DNA of 64,000 bases from Pestalotiopsis fici W106-1 (GCF_000516985.1 NW_006917104.1:124001-188000), one strand, 5' to 3'. Shown: positions 1 through 12,756, counted from the first letter of the stretch. The notes: a model not told the origin generated them from the letters alone. Program-made: numbers and translations.

Positions 1-1110
1 CCACTGGAGGAGCTGAGGTGTGTATACGCCACCAGCAGCAAGAACAACCTCTACACTTGCTGTAAAGGAGACGGTTTGATTAGTCTCACGATCCAAGGCA
101 TTGACCCCAGTTGCAATTAAGTCATCCTCGGTACTATTCGAGAGGACAATCTCCCTAACTTGATGCTTCAGAAGGAGCTTCAAGTTACTCCTGCTCGACA
201 CCTTGTCGTAGTAAGCATATAATGATGATGCACGCGTCATGGTGGTTGGGTCTATTGCGGCAGGCACGAAATATCGGCCGCCGGCATTATTTCCATTTGC
301 TTGCTCTTGGATTTCCGGAACATCTCCTAGTTCATCGAAAGCCGCAATATACCTGTCTACGAACGGTTAGCTAATCGAAATCAAAAGGGTTCCAGCCACC
401 TACACATGTCGGGGTATTGAAACTCGGGAAATGAGCTTTGAGCATATGCTTCAGTGGCATACGCCGAGGCGTCGTACGAATAATTGTACAGGGCCTCAAT
501 ATCTGGCTTGGGAACTGTAAACTGGACATCCTGGGACCATGTCAGTATTCCTAAACGAATCAAAGGGGTCCAAAACATTGACCTTTTTCACATGGGAAGA
601 AATGCTCTCCCATCCCCAGCCCGGATTGCCCAAGGCCTCCCAACCGTCATAGTCCCCTGCGGACCCATAGTTCCATGCCATGCCATTGACTTGAGAGCCG
701 CCGCCAGCGACTTGGGAAACAGTGACCAAGAATGTTTGATTTCCTGCCTGGGGTTCTGGAGCAGAATACAAGGAGCGCAAAGATGCCGTGTTGAGGGTCG
801 TGGCATAGTAAGGAATCTTGGTCACGTTGGTACGGTCTTCTGCACCATATTCTATCACCAAGACGGAAACTTGACGAGTATTAGCACTGTATGCACAGAG
901 GCCAACTAGAAAACGTCTACCATTTGGATCTTCGCTGAGTCTGGTTGCGGCAACGAGCCCAGTCAGTCCACCACCTACAATGATATAGTCGTATTGGCTA
1001 GCGGCAGCCTGGTTGCTGGTAGCGGCCGGGGTACTGGTTGGTGTGCTCTCACTGGAGCCAAACAATCCAGCCAAGACCAGAACGCCCGCAATGGTATAAC
1101 GGCAAAGCAT
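1..1110 (-). CDS. GMC-family FAD oxidoreductase, 5' part only (runs off the left edge)
   Basis: Glucose-methanol-choline type flavoprotein, probably secreted (signal-like N-terminus, then a Ser/Thr/Pro/Ala-rich stretch). Exons on the minus strand are 921-1110, 583-869, 404-530 and <1-356. The introns 870-920 (51 nt), 531-582 (52 nt) and 357-403 (47 nt) all have GT..AG ends and restore one frame. The FAD-binding GGGLTG lies at residues 46-51, followed by ATRLSEDPN and VLVIEYG. The GMC signature GGGSQVNGMAWNYG follows, then YDGWEALGNPGW. The visible end, VLAAGGVYTPQLL, matches the second GMC region. The start is the ATG at 1110 because it opens a signal peptide; the in-frame extension above it is not protein-like. 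The catalytic His/Asn half is outside the window. Aryl-alcohol oxidase and glucose oxidase/dehydrogenase cannot be told apart here. Confidence 0.88.
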
Positions 1111-4083
1111 TGTAAAAGAGGAATGCACAAGGGGACCACGACACGACGTGATGCTCAATTGGCAAAGACGAACCATGTATCTTTGCGGGAAGATGGGAAT
1201 CGAGCAATATAAAATATCCTTTGATACTCGTCTATCGATAGGCTTGTGTTGCCCAGAGTGCCCAGGCGTCCTGATCCGGGTCTTATGCACGATGCCTGTG
1301 CATTCAAGCCAATGGATGCCTTGTATAGAGCACTAACTCTGCCTTGGGAGGGATTGTCCGGGGTAGTCGCCAGGAGCGCACTCTCTAGATTGTCGTACAT
1401 ACGAAACTCGCATCTAACCATATTTGAGGCATGGTGATTGTTCAGAAAGTGGCGAAACAAATCGTTCATGAAAGATTCCGTCTTATGCGACAAAGCCAAA
1501 GGATGCCGTGTAGGTGAACACTAAAAAGGTTCCTCCATAATCGCTGCTGTTGGAGATGCAAAACTACATGCGCTGCCAAACTTCAAGACCTTTCTCCGAG
1601 CGGCAAGTTGGACCTTGCTCGACACTCCAGTCTTCTGCAGTCATCGTATGGAATACGCAGAGGATAATTACATTGCAACCAGCCAAGATCTAGTTGTTTC
1701 TTTGGAAATGTTGCTGGGGTCCGGTGTAGATTATACACATTTGCCATGGACCAAGGTAAGGAACTTGCCACGCTTTGTCACATCAGTCTCTTGAGGTGGG
1801 CAAGTGGAATCTTCCTTGCACTATGCAATAGGTATCGGTCTATTGACCAGATAATTGATGTGTCGAGTTCAACGAAGCAACACACTGTGATTGAGAACAA
1901 TGGCCAACGTAGTGTCAGCCAAAATATCGAATCCTTGCGTCGTATGGATTTTCACAGGACAAACAGTGCAGAATTGCAGGTTTCACTTGCAGGACTGTCG
2001 ATTTCATTGTACTCCATTTAGATCAATCAAACACATAAAAAGAGCGTAGAATGCGATACAAGTTGAAAAGTACATACAGAAGCTCTTTCTGGTGCTGTAT
2101 TTTGTATACGCTAATATAGTCGGTTATCTCGGAATCCCCACCAAGCCAATGTGTGCGGGACATTTAAGCTAATGGTTCCAAGGTCCTACTACTATTCCGT
2201 AATGGACATTTGAACATGTGAAAATACACAGCTAGATTTGCAAATTGCCGCCATTTTCTTGTCCTGTATGTCCCAGAATTCCTCAAGTACTTGACGCGTT
2301 CTCCAAGGAGATTACTATGCAATATTTAGCTCGTACTGCACTTGTGCTGCCTCTTGTAGCCGAGCTCCATTCCAAGGGGACCACCGGCAGGCCTATAGGT
2401 TCAGTAAATACTCGCCAAAGCCAAGACTCATTTTTCACGGAACCGGGAATGGTCGGTCGAGGGTGGAATATTGCGTAATGTTAATCTGTTCAATATCTAC
2501 TCCATCGTCCCAGACTCACACGACTGCTGCATTGGTCTTTGTAGAATACCTAGGCTAGGCCAGACCATGCTTTCGTATTCCTTGCCATTTTTGTTTCTTC
2601 TCCAAGGACAAAAGGCCCCCGCAGGCCAGCACTCCCTGGTAAATTTTGCCAACTAGACGCAATGCGACATATTGCAAGGATACCATTATCATGGGAATAG
2701 TCAAGCTCGGAAGCGACGTGTCGGTTCTCAAGGACTGCTCGGCCTTATCAACGTGAGCCATGTCCATGAGCTCCTAGATACACCACTGGCCGAACGAAAC
2801 CTTCCAAGTGATGGTGTTGGACGTTGAGACCGCGGTATCTTTTGCACTCGTGTTGAAAAGCATCCATGGCACTAGATAGCGCAGAGAGCGCTTGACTTTT
2901 GTCGCCCAAGCGAATAATATATTGGACCTTGATTAGAATGGCATCTCCGCCTCCCGCATGATTTATGCTACCTCTGGATTCTTTCACACATGGACTTCAT
3001 TCTCTTCTAGAGGCATTAGCCACGGGACTCTGCGAATCAAACATCAGTACGCACCAAAACGCATTCGTGTGAATATTTATCATTGCCAGTCCGCAACCAT
3101 GATTTGTAGACTGTTGACAGCTTATACTCTATATCACGATGAGCTGTAGCAACCACGGGTACGACCCAAAAGACATTCAACACTCGCTTGGGCGATGGAC
3201 AGGATGCAGGTCTTTCAAGACGAGCAGCACTTGGAAATGCGTGCATGGGCGTTTGTCGATCCACGCCGACTTTGGCAAACAGAGTGCTAAGCGACTGAGA
3301 ATCAAAGCTTGGCGGGTTATCATCAGCCGATCCACCAGGCAACCCCCACGAATATCGCGGCCACCATGACACATACCTTGGAGCCACGAACATTGCCTGA
3401 CTCGTTGCTAGCTTCACGGTTAAATAGACATGATCCAGAAATCAATCGCCGGCAATGCAAGACATGGCAGCTTAATGAACCTTGACCAAACGACAGGGCA
3501 TTGTTGAGCCTCATTCTTGGCGAGTGCAATTTCTCCATTGAACCCCAAACCTGCCAAACTATATAACATGGAAACAAGATACCTTGTACACAACCATTGA
3601 ATAGGGCTACTTCTTTGCTTTGAAGCATTGCCGCGACTCGAGGACCTACGCGTCAAGGGACTCGTTGTATTGGTGCGATTATCCTTGGTCCCGCTTGTGG
3701 CCCATCTTTTATCGCTCGAGTATTACCCCGGAGTGGAGATGACGCTCGATGAAAATTCCTGGAGTTTTAGGACTCTTTTGGTGTCTTCTTGAGGGGTTTT
3801 GATGGATCTCCCCACGTTCTCCCCGTCTCGCTTCCATCTTGCCCCATAGAGGTCCACATATCTGTGCTTTTATGCTACGGATTGGCTGGTTACAACACAC
3901 CTCGAGGATTCGAGAGACGGGAAATCTCGGTAATAACAATGGCAAGTAAACAGGCCTCATGGCACACCCCGCAGAGCTAGCTGTTGCCGGCACGCTTGAG
4001 GTGCCATATATTAAAAAGGTGACTGGACCTGCTGCGGATTGCCAAGGCACTTTCTCACTGCCAAACCAAATACACGAGTCAAA
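1111..4083. other. Intergenic, about 3 kb, no supported gene
   Basis: It lies between the divergent GMC oxidoreductase and sugar transporter genes, so both promoters are here. The only mildly coding-looking piece is an ATG at 2317 that opens a hydrophobic, signal-like stretch (MQYLARTALVLPLVAEL) and stops at 2478 after 53 residues. Short minus-strand fragments between about 2750 and 3630 have no recognisable domain and do not join through clear introns. Decayed genes are possible but not shown. Confidence 0.5.
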
Positions 4084-5748
4084 ATGGCGGCACCATCGGG
4101 CTTCTTTCAGAACCGCAGGGTCTATCTCTTGACCGGAGTCGCCTACATGGGCGCTCTGCTCTTTGGCTTCGATACTGGCGTCATGGGCTCAGTGTTGGCC
4201 CTCGACTCTTTCAAGAAGGACTTTGGCTTGCCTCAAGGAGGATCTGGGTTTGCCAACGAACAAAATGCCTACGTATCATCCAATGTTGTTTCTCTGCTTA
4301 CTGCCGGAGCCTTTTTTGGTGCCATTATCGCCGCCATTGTAAACGACATTATTGGCCGCCGCTCTACCTTGTTTGCATTTGCAACAGTCTTTATGATTGG
4401 CGCCGCGATTCAAACCGGGGCTTCTCACGACCTTGCGTATATTTATGCCGGTCGCGTGATTGCAGGCTTGGGAATAGGAGGCCTGAGTGGCGTCATGTCC
4501 GTCTATGTTTCCGAAAACGCTCCTCCAAAGATTCGCGGACGCATCGCCGGCCTATTCCAAGAGTTACTGGTCATTGGCTCAACTTTTGCATACTGGCTAG
4601 ACTATGGTGTAGACAAGCATATCCCTTCCAGTACCAAGCAATGGCGCGTGCCCGTCGCGGTCCAGCTCATTCCTGGCGGCTTGATGATGTTGGGGCTTTG
4701 CTTCCTCAAGGAAAGCCCGAGATGGTTGGCCAAAAAAGGTCGACATGAAAAGGCTCATGCGGCTCTGGCACATGTACGATGCAAGTCAATGGACGATCCG
4801 GAAATATTAGAAGAAATGGCAGAGATCAGAGCAGCAATTGAGGAAGAGAACAATGCCATGGAGGGACTTTCGTGGAAGGAGGTTTTTGCACCCGCCAATC
4901 GGTTTGTCACATCCCATCATGTATACTGTTGACCATGACTTGCTGACATGTCCACAGAAAGCGCTTCATTTTGGCCTTTTTCATCATGATGTGGCAGCAG
5001 TTCTCGGGTACCAACTCCATTGGCTATTATGCTCCGCAGATTTTCCAAACGATTGGCATCTCCTCGAGCGACTCATCTTTATTTGCTACTGGTGTATACG
5101 GCACAGTCAAGGTAGTTGCTACAGCTATATTCCTATTCATTGGCATCGACAAATGGGGACGTAGAAACTCCTTGTTGGGCGGCGCAGCATGGATGACGAG
5201 CATGATGCTCATTATCGGCATCCTCCTCGTTAAATTCCCTCCGGACCCTACCGCCAGTGGTGTCAGCAGCCCTAGTATTGCAATGGCTGTCATGATTTAT
5301 CTATACGTCATTGGATATTCAGCATCCTGGGGTCCAACTCCATGGGTCTTTGTTTCCGAAATCTTTCCGACCCGACTTCGGGCATACGGTGTTGGACTTG
5401 CTGGTCAGTTTTCAATACAGTCGTGATCCATTTCATTATACTAACAGGTCATTGATAGCTGCCACGCAATGGCTCTTCAACTTTATTGTTACAAAAATTA
5501 CACCTCTGGCAATTAATAGCGTAGGATGGCGAACATTCATCATGTTTGCCGTCTTTTGTCTGGCCATGGGCATTTTCGTTTTCCTGTTTGTCCCAGAAAC
5601 CAAACAGTGCACTCTCGAAGAGATTGATGTCATATTTGGTGGCGTAGATGCAGAGACTAGGCGCCGCGACGTAGAGGAAGCACTGGGGGCTGAGAGAAAG
5701 GAGGCGGATTTGGCACAAGACGAGCGTGTAGAGTCTACGCAGGCCTGA
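4084..5748 (+). CDS. MFS sugar/quinate-type transporter
   Basis: Twelve-helix sugar porter of the plasma membrane, 517 aa. Exons 4084-4901, 4958-5403 and 5459-5748; introns 4902-4957 (56 nt) and 5404-5458 (55 nt) restore the frame exactly. Family motifs in order: GFDTGVMGSV in TM1, the loop-2 GRRS, GRVIAGLGIGG, a VSENAPPKIRG loop, PESPRWL at the end of the first half, QQFSGTNSIGYYAP in TM7, GRR in loop 8, PTRLRA, and PETK with TLEEID at the C-terminus. The start is the ATG at 4084; an in-frame upstream extension has only a TTG. The best family guess is monosaccharide or quinate/hexose transport; substrate cannot be read from the motifs. The charged C-terminal tail ends in a stop at 5746-5748. 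Confidence 0.92.
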
Positions 5749-6708
5749 GCGTGGAGCGCAATGGGTTTGGCAATAGTCATCACTGGTGTAAATGAATTTT
5801 TGGTCAACCAGAAAGCCTTATACAGCCCATTTCACGTTTCATGTAAAACTGGTTGCAGCATACTGTCTGCTGGTATTTACATGTACAACAAAGTGGCAGT
5901 CAACAATGTCATCCGCACCTTTAAGGAGATCAAGTAGTGATATATCTACATGGGAAGCAACATACTTGGGGTCGTAAATTAAACCATTCTTCTTCTTCAT
6001 CATCACCGGTGAGTCTGGGCGCCACGTGATGTGTTCTTGGCAGTCAGCTATATCGGGTATCGTCTCACGGCACCACTTACGGCTCCATCATGACCGAGCT
6101 GGATTAACTTGCATTTGTCTGCGCGCAAACAATAGATTCATGCACGATTATCGCTCGAGTCCATCCGAGTAGGCAAGTCCTTGTTTAGACATTGCAGAAA
6201 AGAGAAGAGAAAGGAAAAAGATCCTTGGTACGGGTTTGCCTCACTCAGCTAAGCTTTCTTCTGCCTGTCCTGCCTCTCCACTAGGCCTATTGCTGACCCC
6301 CACCGAGGCCCATTATTGGCTACGTTACGCCGAGACTCTTCAGCTATTCAGCTGTATAGAGTATCACATCCTTGTCCCTGCATATAAGAACCATGAGATG
6401 CCATTTCAAAAAACGCACTACACATGTATGAATGAAGAATAGCATGCCCAACGCAACCCATTAGATGCACGAGATGCATTTCTTGGGTGATCTTAATTCT
6501 GAAAGGAGCAAAGGCGTATGCTGGATTGCATCATATCGACAAGGGGAGCTATCTTGCCAGAAAGAAAAAAATTCTGGTACCATGATAAATCCACAATAGC
6601 TAGAGACAATTATATATACCCGAGGAAATCCTCCATGTCACTGCTTGTTCTGGTCGCTTTGGCTTTACAGCGGATTGCTTCAACCACAATTCAATTCTCG
6701 GCATCAAG
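5749..6708. other. Intergenic between sugar transporter and amine oxidase
   Basis: 960 nt holding the transporter 3' region and the amine oxidase promoter. No protein-coding or RNA gene is supported. The proximal promoter signals are listed separately. Confidence 0.6.
6549..6618 (+). promoter_or_regulatory. Candidate amine oxidase promoter: paired GATA sites and TATA box
   Basis: A CTATCT at 6549-6554 (HGATAR on the other strand) and TGATAA at 6583-6588 lie 30 bases apart, and TATATATA at 6611-6618 is about 90 bases before the ATG. A third GATA core, TTATCG, is at 6148-6153. Known of the family: fungal amine oxidases are commonly controlled by nitrogen-responsive GATA factors (AreA/Nit2), which favour closely paired sites. 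That these sites work here is inference; such short motifs also occur by chance. Confidence 0.35.
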
Positions 6709-9069
6709 ATGAAGTTTCTCTGCTTCTTGACGCTGTCGATTTGCGCAGCTCTAGGCGCTGCCTCTTCTGCGCCGCCCTTGGGCTTTGAGCGACGTGCGCT
6801 TCTTCGTGACTTTTCCAATTTCAAACGCGAAGAAAACTGCACCACATGCGCAATCTATGATGCGGCCCCAGTCACTTCAGCACCAAAGCCCAATGTCTGG
6901 ACCTCTGTCTCGGCAGAAGACAATGTCGCCGTCTGGCAATTGCTCCACGATCCAGCCTCTGGCTTGAATCTGACGGACGTATCCATTGCCGGCGTCAATG
7001 ACAACTATCTTTTCTACATTGACACGGTTCCGCTAAACAAGACCGACGTCATTGCATACTTGGACCAGTCCGGACCCAAGCCTGCACAGTACGCCCGCGC
7101 AATCATCTTTGAGGGCGGCAGGGAAGAGCCGATATCACAAGAGTACATGGTGGGACCTCTGCCCGTCAGCAACGAGACGACAATTCAAAAGCTTGACTAC
7201 ATTTACAATGGTGGAATGGGAGGTTCGGTTCCATTCAATGGGCGAACATTTGATTCTATGCGGATCCTGGCATCTGACCCTGTGCTCATTGAAGTCATGT
7301 CCAATATTACCGACATTACAATGGCACTGCTTGGTGGCGTTTGGTACGGCGACTACAATGAAAGCTCGACCCTTATTTCCACCACGACATCTCCAACATC
7401 GTTCAACGGCACCTCGGCCTTTCGAATTGTCGTGTTCAAATTCCCGGGACCGGCAAACTACTTGCGAATGCTCGACTTTTACCTCATCATTGATGTCACC
7501 GGCACCGACACGACACATTACAAGCTCAAGGGCATTGTCACCAACACCCGCTTCTTCCCCACCGTCGACGACTTGCGCGCAGCTTTTGATGCAGGAGAGC
7601 TGACGGAAGAGTTCCACGTGCCAGAGGATTACGACTGGGCTCTTGTCAACTACGACCAGGCAATGGGCAAGCGAGACCTCGAGGAACGATTTGCACCGCA
7701 GAGCATTGAGATTGGTGGGAAGCGATACAAGGTGGATGCCGAGCAAAAGTATGTAGAGTACATGGGGTGGTCGTTTTATGTCGCCCACACTCTCAGCCTG
7801 GGCGTCATGTTTTACGACATTCGCTTCAAGGGCGAGCGCATCCTCTACGAGCTTTCCATGCAAGAGGCTGCTGCCCAGTATGGAGGCTTCACGCCCAAGT
7901 CTTCCACGACGCTTTACCACGACACGTACTATCAGCTCGGTGGTGAATTGTATCCGCTGGTGGAGGGATTCGACTGCCCATTTGGTTCCACCTTCTGGAA
8001 CATTAGTGCACACGACGGCAACACCACCATTATCAGCCCAGATGCCATTTGTATCTTTGAGTCCGACGCTGGCTTTCCCCTCTCGCGTCATCGCGCGGCG
8101 GGAGGCACGACGCTGTTTGGCTTTGAAAACTTTGGTGTGGTCAAGGCCTCTCAGTTGACTCTTCGCTCCATTGCGACCGTGGGCAACTATGACTATCTGT
8201 TTGACTATGTCTTTCATGTCGACGGTTCTCTCGAAGTGATTGTGCGTGCATCAGGCTATCTGCAGTCATCCTTTTACTACCCCGACCAAGGAAATTGGGG
8301 GCCTCGCATTCAAGAAGCAGTACAAGGCTCGCTTCACGATCACGTCCTGACATGGAAAGCCGACTTTGATATCGTGGACTCCAAGAACACCCTCGAAGCA
8401 ACAGAGCTGCGTGCCGCTCTCACTGAACAGCCCTGGTGGTCAGAGCTGGGGGCGTTTGAGCAGATGGAGCTGAATCGCTATAACCTCGAGACGGAACAGC
8501 AGTTCAATTGGCCAGACAATGGCCAGATCATGTACTGCGTCAATCATGCCAATGCTACCAACAAATGGGGCACGAAGCGAGGCTATCGCATCGTGCCTGG
8601 ACGTAACAATGTTCATCTGAGCACATTGAACTCTCCCTTTAGCAGGAACAACTCTCAATTCTCCAAGACGCACTTGGCCGTGACGCGACAACACGACAAT
8701 GAGCCATTTGCAAACAGCGTGCAGAACCTCAACATGCCCTGGAAGCCGCAACAGGACTTTTCAAAGTTCTTTGACGGTGAAAGTATCGAGGGCGAGGATC
8801 TCGTAGTTTGGTTCAACCTGGGCATGCATCACTATACCAGATCCGAAGATATTCCCGTCACATTGTATAACGAGGCAGTGAGCAGCATCATGTTTGCACC
8901 CCAAAACTTTTTCGATAGGGCTCAAGATGGAGATATACAAAACCGCCGATGGATCACTCCTGCAGAGAACTCGACCACGGAACTCGACTATGATACTTTT
9001 GGCATTGAACTTCCCCAATGCAAGGTTGAGTTGAAAGAGGGACGTGTAAAGCCTTTGGAGATTATCTAA
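6709..9069 (+). CDS. Secreted copper amine oxidase (topaquinone enzyme)
   Basis: Intronless, 786 aa. It oxidises primary amines to aldehyde, ammonia and hydrogen peroxide. The N-terminus MKFLCFLTLSICAALGAAS is a signal peptide and the C-terminus has no peroxisomal SKL-type signal, so secretion is expected. Catalytic features are all present: the base Asp in YHDTYYQLGG (D405), the topaquinone precursor Tyr in VGNYDY (Y494), the copper ligands in LHDHV (H543, H545) and the third His in GMHHYTRSED (H708). Many NxS/T sequons fit an extracellular protein. Length matches the family (roughly 650-800 aa). The codon periodicity is clean from ATG to stop with no breaks. It sits in a same-strand run with an upstream sugar transporter and a downstream tyrosinase. 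Confidence 0.95.
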   Translation: MKFLCFLTLSICAALGAASSAPPLGFERRALLRDFSNFKREENCTTCAIYDAAPVTSAPKPNVWTSVSAEDNVAVWQLLHDPASGLNLTDVSIAGVNDNYLFYIDTVPLNKTDVIAYLDQSGPKPAQYARAIIFEGGREEPISQEYMVGPLPVSNETTIQKLDYIYNGGMGGSVPFNGRTFDSMRILASDPVLIEVMSNITDITMALLGGVWYGDYNESSTLISTTTSPTSFNGTSAFRIVVFKFPGPANYLRMLDFYLIIDVTGTDTTHYKLKGIVTNTRFFPTVDDLRAAFDAGELTEEFHVPEDYDWALVNYDQAMGKRDLEERFAPQSIEIGGKRYKVDAEQKYVEYMGWSFYVAHTLSLGVMFYDIRFKGERILYELSMQEAAAQYGGFTPKSSTTLYHDTYYQLGGELYPLVEGFDCPFGSTFWNISAHDGNTTIISPDAICIFESDAGFPLSRHRAAGGTTLFGFENFGVVKASQLTLRSIATVGNYDYLFDYVFHVDGSLEVIVRASGYLQSSFYYPDQGNWGPRIQEAVQGSLHDHVLTWKADFDIVDSKNTLEATELRAALTEQPWWSELGAFEQMELNRYNLETEQQFNWPDNGQIMYCVNHANATNKWGTKRGYRIVPGRNNVHLSTLNSPFSRNNSQFSKTHLAVTRQHDNEPFANSVQNLNMPWKPQQDFSKFFDGESIEGEDLVVWFNLGMHHYTRSEDIPVTLYNEAVSSIMFAPQNFFDRAQDGDIQNRRWITPAENSTTELDYDTFGIELPQCKVELKEGRVKPLEII

Positions 9070-11128
9070 GTGGAAATGATTCGACTATCACCTGTATGTA
9101 ACTGGGTACTTGATGGTTTGGCACATTAGGGAATACATGTTATCCTACTCTATATAATGTTTACATTCATTGATATTGGTTATTCAATCAACAGTGATGG
9201 GCCGAGTCGGCACCACGAGAGCAGTAGAGAGCCCAACTGTCGACAGGCAATAGGTGCGACAAAGTTGATCCCATGATGCATGAGAGAACCAAACATACAA
9301 TTTCCAAAGCTCAAGAACCAGTGCATAGTATTCTTCCAGCAGATGTTTAATCATGCGCTGTTCCATCTTGTTGCATTATCCTTTGATGCCATCCTGGCAA
9401 AATGTGATTCCCTTAGACGTTCATGATCTGTGCCGATCAATATATTCATACTAATCGCGCTAAATGTTCAGCCTGTTGAATCTAGAAAAGTCTCAACGGG
9501 CGAGTGTAGTTTTCCGCTCCACCAGACGGATTCGTCTCCGCCAGCCCCTGGCAGCAAGTTTATCTACAACCTTGTCTGCCCACAAATCTCTGGACTGTTT
9601 GAAGAAAACAGTTAGCATGACCGACAACGCTCCTGCGCAGCAAGTCCAGACCCAACATTGTTCATTGTAGATATGGGGCATATTTTGTTATACGAACCCG
9701 AGGTTGCTCGAGTGTGCGCGTCAATCACATATTCCATACCAATCTGGTGAACAAGCCGAGGCGACCAGTCGACATGAACCGGGGGCGTGTTGAAGCGAGT
9801 ATCCCAGACGCTAAAACCAGAAAAAGTTTTAAGATTTGGGCGGCGCAGATCTAGGGCTGGTATCTTTAGTTTTCGTGCACTAGCATTGACTGCCAAAGTA
9901 CCGAATCATGTTTTGGCTATTTCAAGGAGGCTAACGGCATTGATGAAATAAACATGACATGATTTGAACAAGACTTGATCGCCCAAGCGACCCGGTTAAT
10001 AAGCGATGAAACGACGAGCCGGCTGGGCGATCGCTCTGGTGTCGCCGCAATGAGGCGCAAAGCCAAGTAGTACTGCAACCTGTTTGAAAAGAAGTTTTTG
10101 CTCACCTAACCCACACCAGTCTGTCGGTACTCATCCCAAGGATACGATGCCTTGACCCTCGACTCGGCCGACCGACCAGACACAATCATTCTGGTCGGTA
10201 CCGAGCAATGGCTGGTCCCATATGATTGACGACGCTTCTTACGACGCTGGTCACGACGCTCGTTGGACAAGATGGGATAGAGGCCGCCCTGCTTCAGGGT
10301 TTTCGCGGCCCTGCCATGGGAGTCCAACGGCGACTCCCGTCAGCTAGTCAGGCACTCCCTTGCGCCCGTCGGCACTTTCAGTGCAAGGATCCATTATTGT
10401 AACCTAGCTACTATAGTAAATACCTAATGCAGGGGGGTTAGGTGGGCATGTTCGGAAAATCCGTACAAGATACTTTAGTAATGTCACAAGCAACTATTCC
10501 TCGGCAACACCACTTCAAACAACTGTTTGGCGCCGTCTTTTCATGTTTTCCGTCTAGTATTGCGTGCGTGAATATAAATTAAATAGGGTGGAAATGTATT
10601 CGCGAGACAGGGCGTTTTCATTGCTCATCAGTCTGTCCGGGCCAACGTAGTCTCGGCAAAGCGGCCAATTCAACGCCTTGGCATATCTCTCTTGCTACCC
10701 ACTCCAGCCCCGTATTATATGAGACGCCTTATCGTGAATGGCAAACTCTTGCGTTGAGCTTCATCATATCAAGGGCAAGACGAATGTGGCCTAGATTTCA
10801 TCAGCCCATGCAATGCAAACGTAATCCCGTCTCCATCCCTCCACGTTATCTTGTTGGAATGTAGCAGAGCCTAGGCCAAGGGTATATGGGAGTTGTGAGG
10901 AGTCTTCAATGGGTCCTCCTTGGATGGAGACTGACTCAAATCATGAGCTAATCTTTCATGATGGGCCCTTGAAGAATAAGAAAACCGTTGCAGGGGTCAC
11001 GGGAGTAGTTGTGAATACAAATACTGACGGGAATCTAGTCATCCCATCTGCCATGAACCGTCTCCGTGTCACACTAGCCAAGAGTTGCCCAGAGATCTAC
11101 CAGAACTAGATCATCTAGCCGCAGGAAT
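9070..11128. other. Intergenic, about 2 kb, no supported gene
   Basis: Contains the amine oxidase 3' region and the tyrosinase promoter. Minus-strand open frames near 9612-9896 and 10106-10327 have no domain, no signal peptide and no convincing splice partners. No tRNA-like cloverleaf was seen. Confidence 0.5.
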
Positions 11129-12324
11129 ATGAAGCTCTCTATACTCCTTCCGCTCGGCGGATTTGTCTTGGCTTCTGCCACACCCCTTAGTCCCCGGAAT
11201 GCAACATTGACCAATGGCACTTGCACAAGCTTGAATCAACGCAAGGCCTGGTATGTCTCCAGAAGCGCTCAGCCGTATAATGTTATTGCTAACTCAAAGA
11301 ACTAGGCATACTCTAGAAGACTCGGAAAAGTCGGATTATATTACAGCCGTCAAGTGTTTGATGAACTCGCCTCCAGTCACGGGCATCACTGGAGCCAAGA
11401 ATCGTTGGGACGAGCTGCACTACTGTCACATTCAGCAGTCCAACTTTATCCACGGCGTCGGGTAAGAATCATGCCCATGTCTCAACAGCATCCGCTTACA
11501 ATGTATCCAGTGCCTTTCTTCCTTGGCATCGTCTGTTTATTCATTTGCAAGAGAAGCTTTTGCAAGACGAATGTGGTTACACGGGTGCCGTCCCGTATTG
11601 GCATGAACAGCGCGATCTTGAACTCTACGGAACCATTGACAAGGCTTCCATTTGGGGCTCTGATGATCTCAGCTTTGGCACAAATGGCACAGGGCCCGAT
11701 GGGTGTGTAATGGACGGCCCTTTTGCCAATACGACGCTTCACATTGACCAGGTCTGGGGTGTGGACTACTATGATGACTACTGCCTGGCCCGATCGTGGA
11801 ACCAGACGGCCTGGTTGACTGCCAATCAGTCCTATGTCGACATTTGCTTTGCCAAGGACAACTACAACGACGCCAACTTTTGCTATGTGGACAATCCTCA
11901 TAGCTGCGGCCACTTGGCAACTGGCGGTACCGTAAGTGCACAAGTCCCAGTGTAGAATATTACCACGTACCTTGCTAACCATGCTTGACAGATGGAGGAT
12001 CAAAATGCCAGTCCCGGAGACCCAGTGTTCTTCCTCCACCACGCCAACCTCGATCGACTTTGGTGGCTCTGGCAAAAGGCGAACCTGACCAGCCGTCTCA
12101 CTGACATGAGTGGTTCCATCATTCCCCCAAACTATATCATGCAACAAAATCGATGGCTATACCCATCGGCAGCCTTTATCAACTACGATGGCGACCCGGG
12201 CAACGAGACCACTCTGAACCACGTCTTGTGGATGGCTGATATTATTCCAAACGTTACGGTTTCTCAAGTCATGGACCTCAACGGTGACATGATTTGCGCC
12301 GAGTACATTGAACCTGACGAGTAA
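11129..12324 (+). CDS. Short secreted tyrosinase-like type-3 copper oxidase
   Basis: 343 aa from exons 11129-11250, 11306-11461, 11511-11931 and 11992-12324. The introns (55, 49 and 60 nt) have canonical ends. A signal peptide (MKLSILLPLGGFVLASA) leads the protein. The CuA site has H82, H90 and H99 in HIQQSNFIHG..FLPWHR; the CuB site has the HSCGH pair (H223, H227) and DPVFFLHHANLDRLWWLW (H250). The family hydroxylates phenols and/or oxidises catechols to quinones. This is the short secreted form, lacking the long C-terminal extension that caps classical fungal tyrosinases. Neighbours are an amine oxidase and a dead methyltransferase. Monophenolase versus catechol oxidase activity cannot be decided. 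Confidence 0.92.
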
Positions 12325-12756
12325 CCGTTTTATTGTTAACTCTCCAATCGTAATTACTTACAAGAGCTATAGAGCAGTCCATCATGATTGCAGCGCGTCC
12401 AGCATGATCAATAGTAATAGATGACCCTGATATCTAAATAGTACCTTTGCAACAATCCAGCGCCTGAAAAACGTCATCAGTGTCATCTGTCCTACTCGTC
12501 TGTGTATCTGGTCAACCTGGACGCAAATGATATAATGTTGCAAGCCACATTGAAGTTCAAAATCCATGTCTATCAAAACTGCGCCTTTCCATCTCGATGC
12601 CTGTCGCCACAAGTTTAGTCGCCTCATCACAACAAATAGCACATAGCGGAGCGACAAAGTCATGATTTCAATCCACTTGATCGATCAAAACGGCTTGTCA
12701 AAGAAGAGTCTTGATACGGTTGTTTACCGTCTCATTTCTTGGTGGCACCTCCCTAG
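12325..12756. other. Short intergenic region, nothing recognised
   Basis: 432 nt between the tyrosinase stop and the methyltransferase relic. No gene or RNA feature seen. Confidence 0.5.

Noticed and set aside
3037..3628. Overlapping minus-strand frames with a hydrophobic end, as a possible membrane-protein relic
   Set aside because: No recognisable family motif and no splice-consistent single frame; left as intergenic.
7135..8217. 360-codon open frame antisense to the copper amine oxidase
   Set aside because: It is the shadow of a strongly biased coding strand; it lacks any domain, while the sense frame has every catalytic motif.
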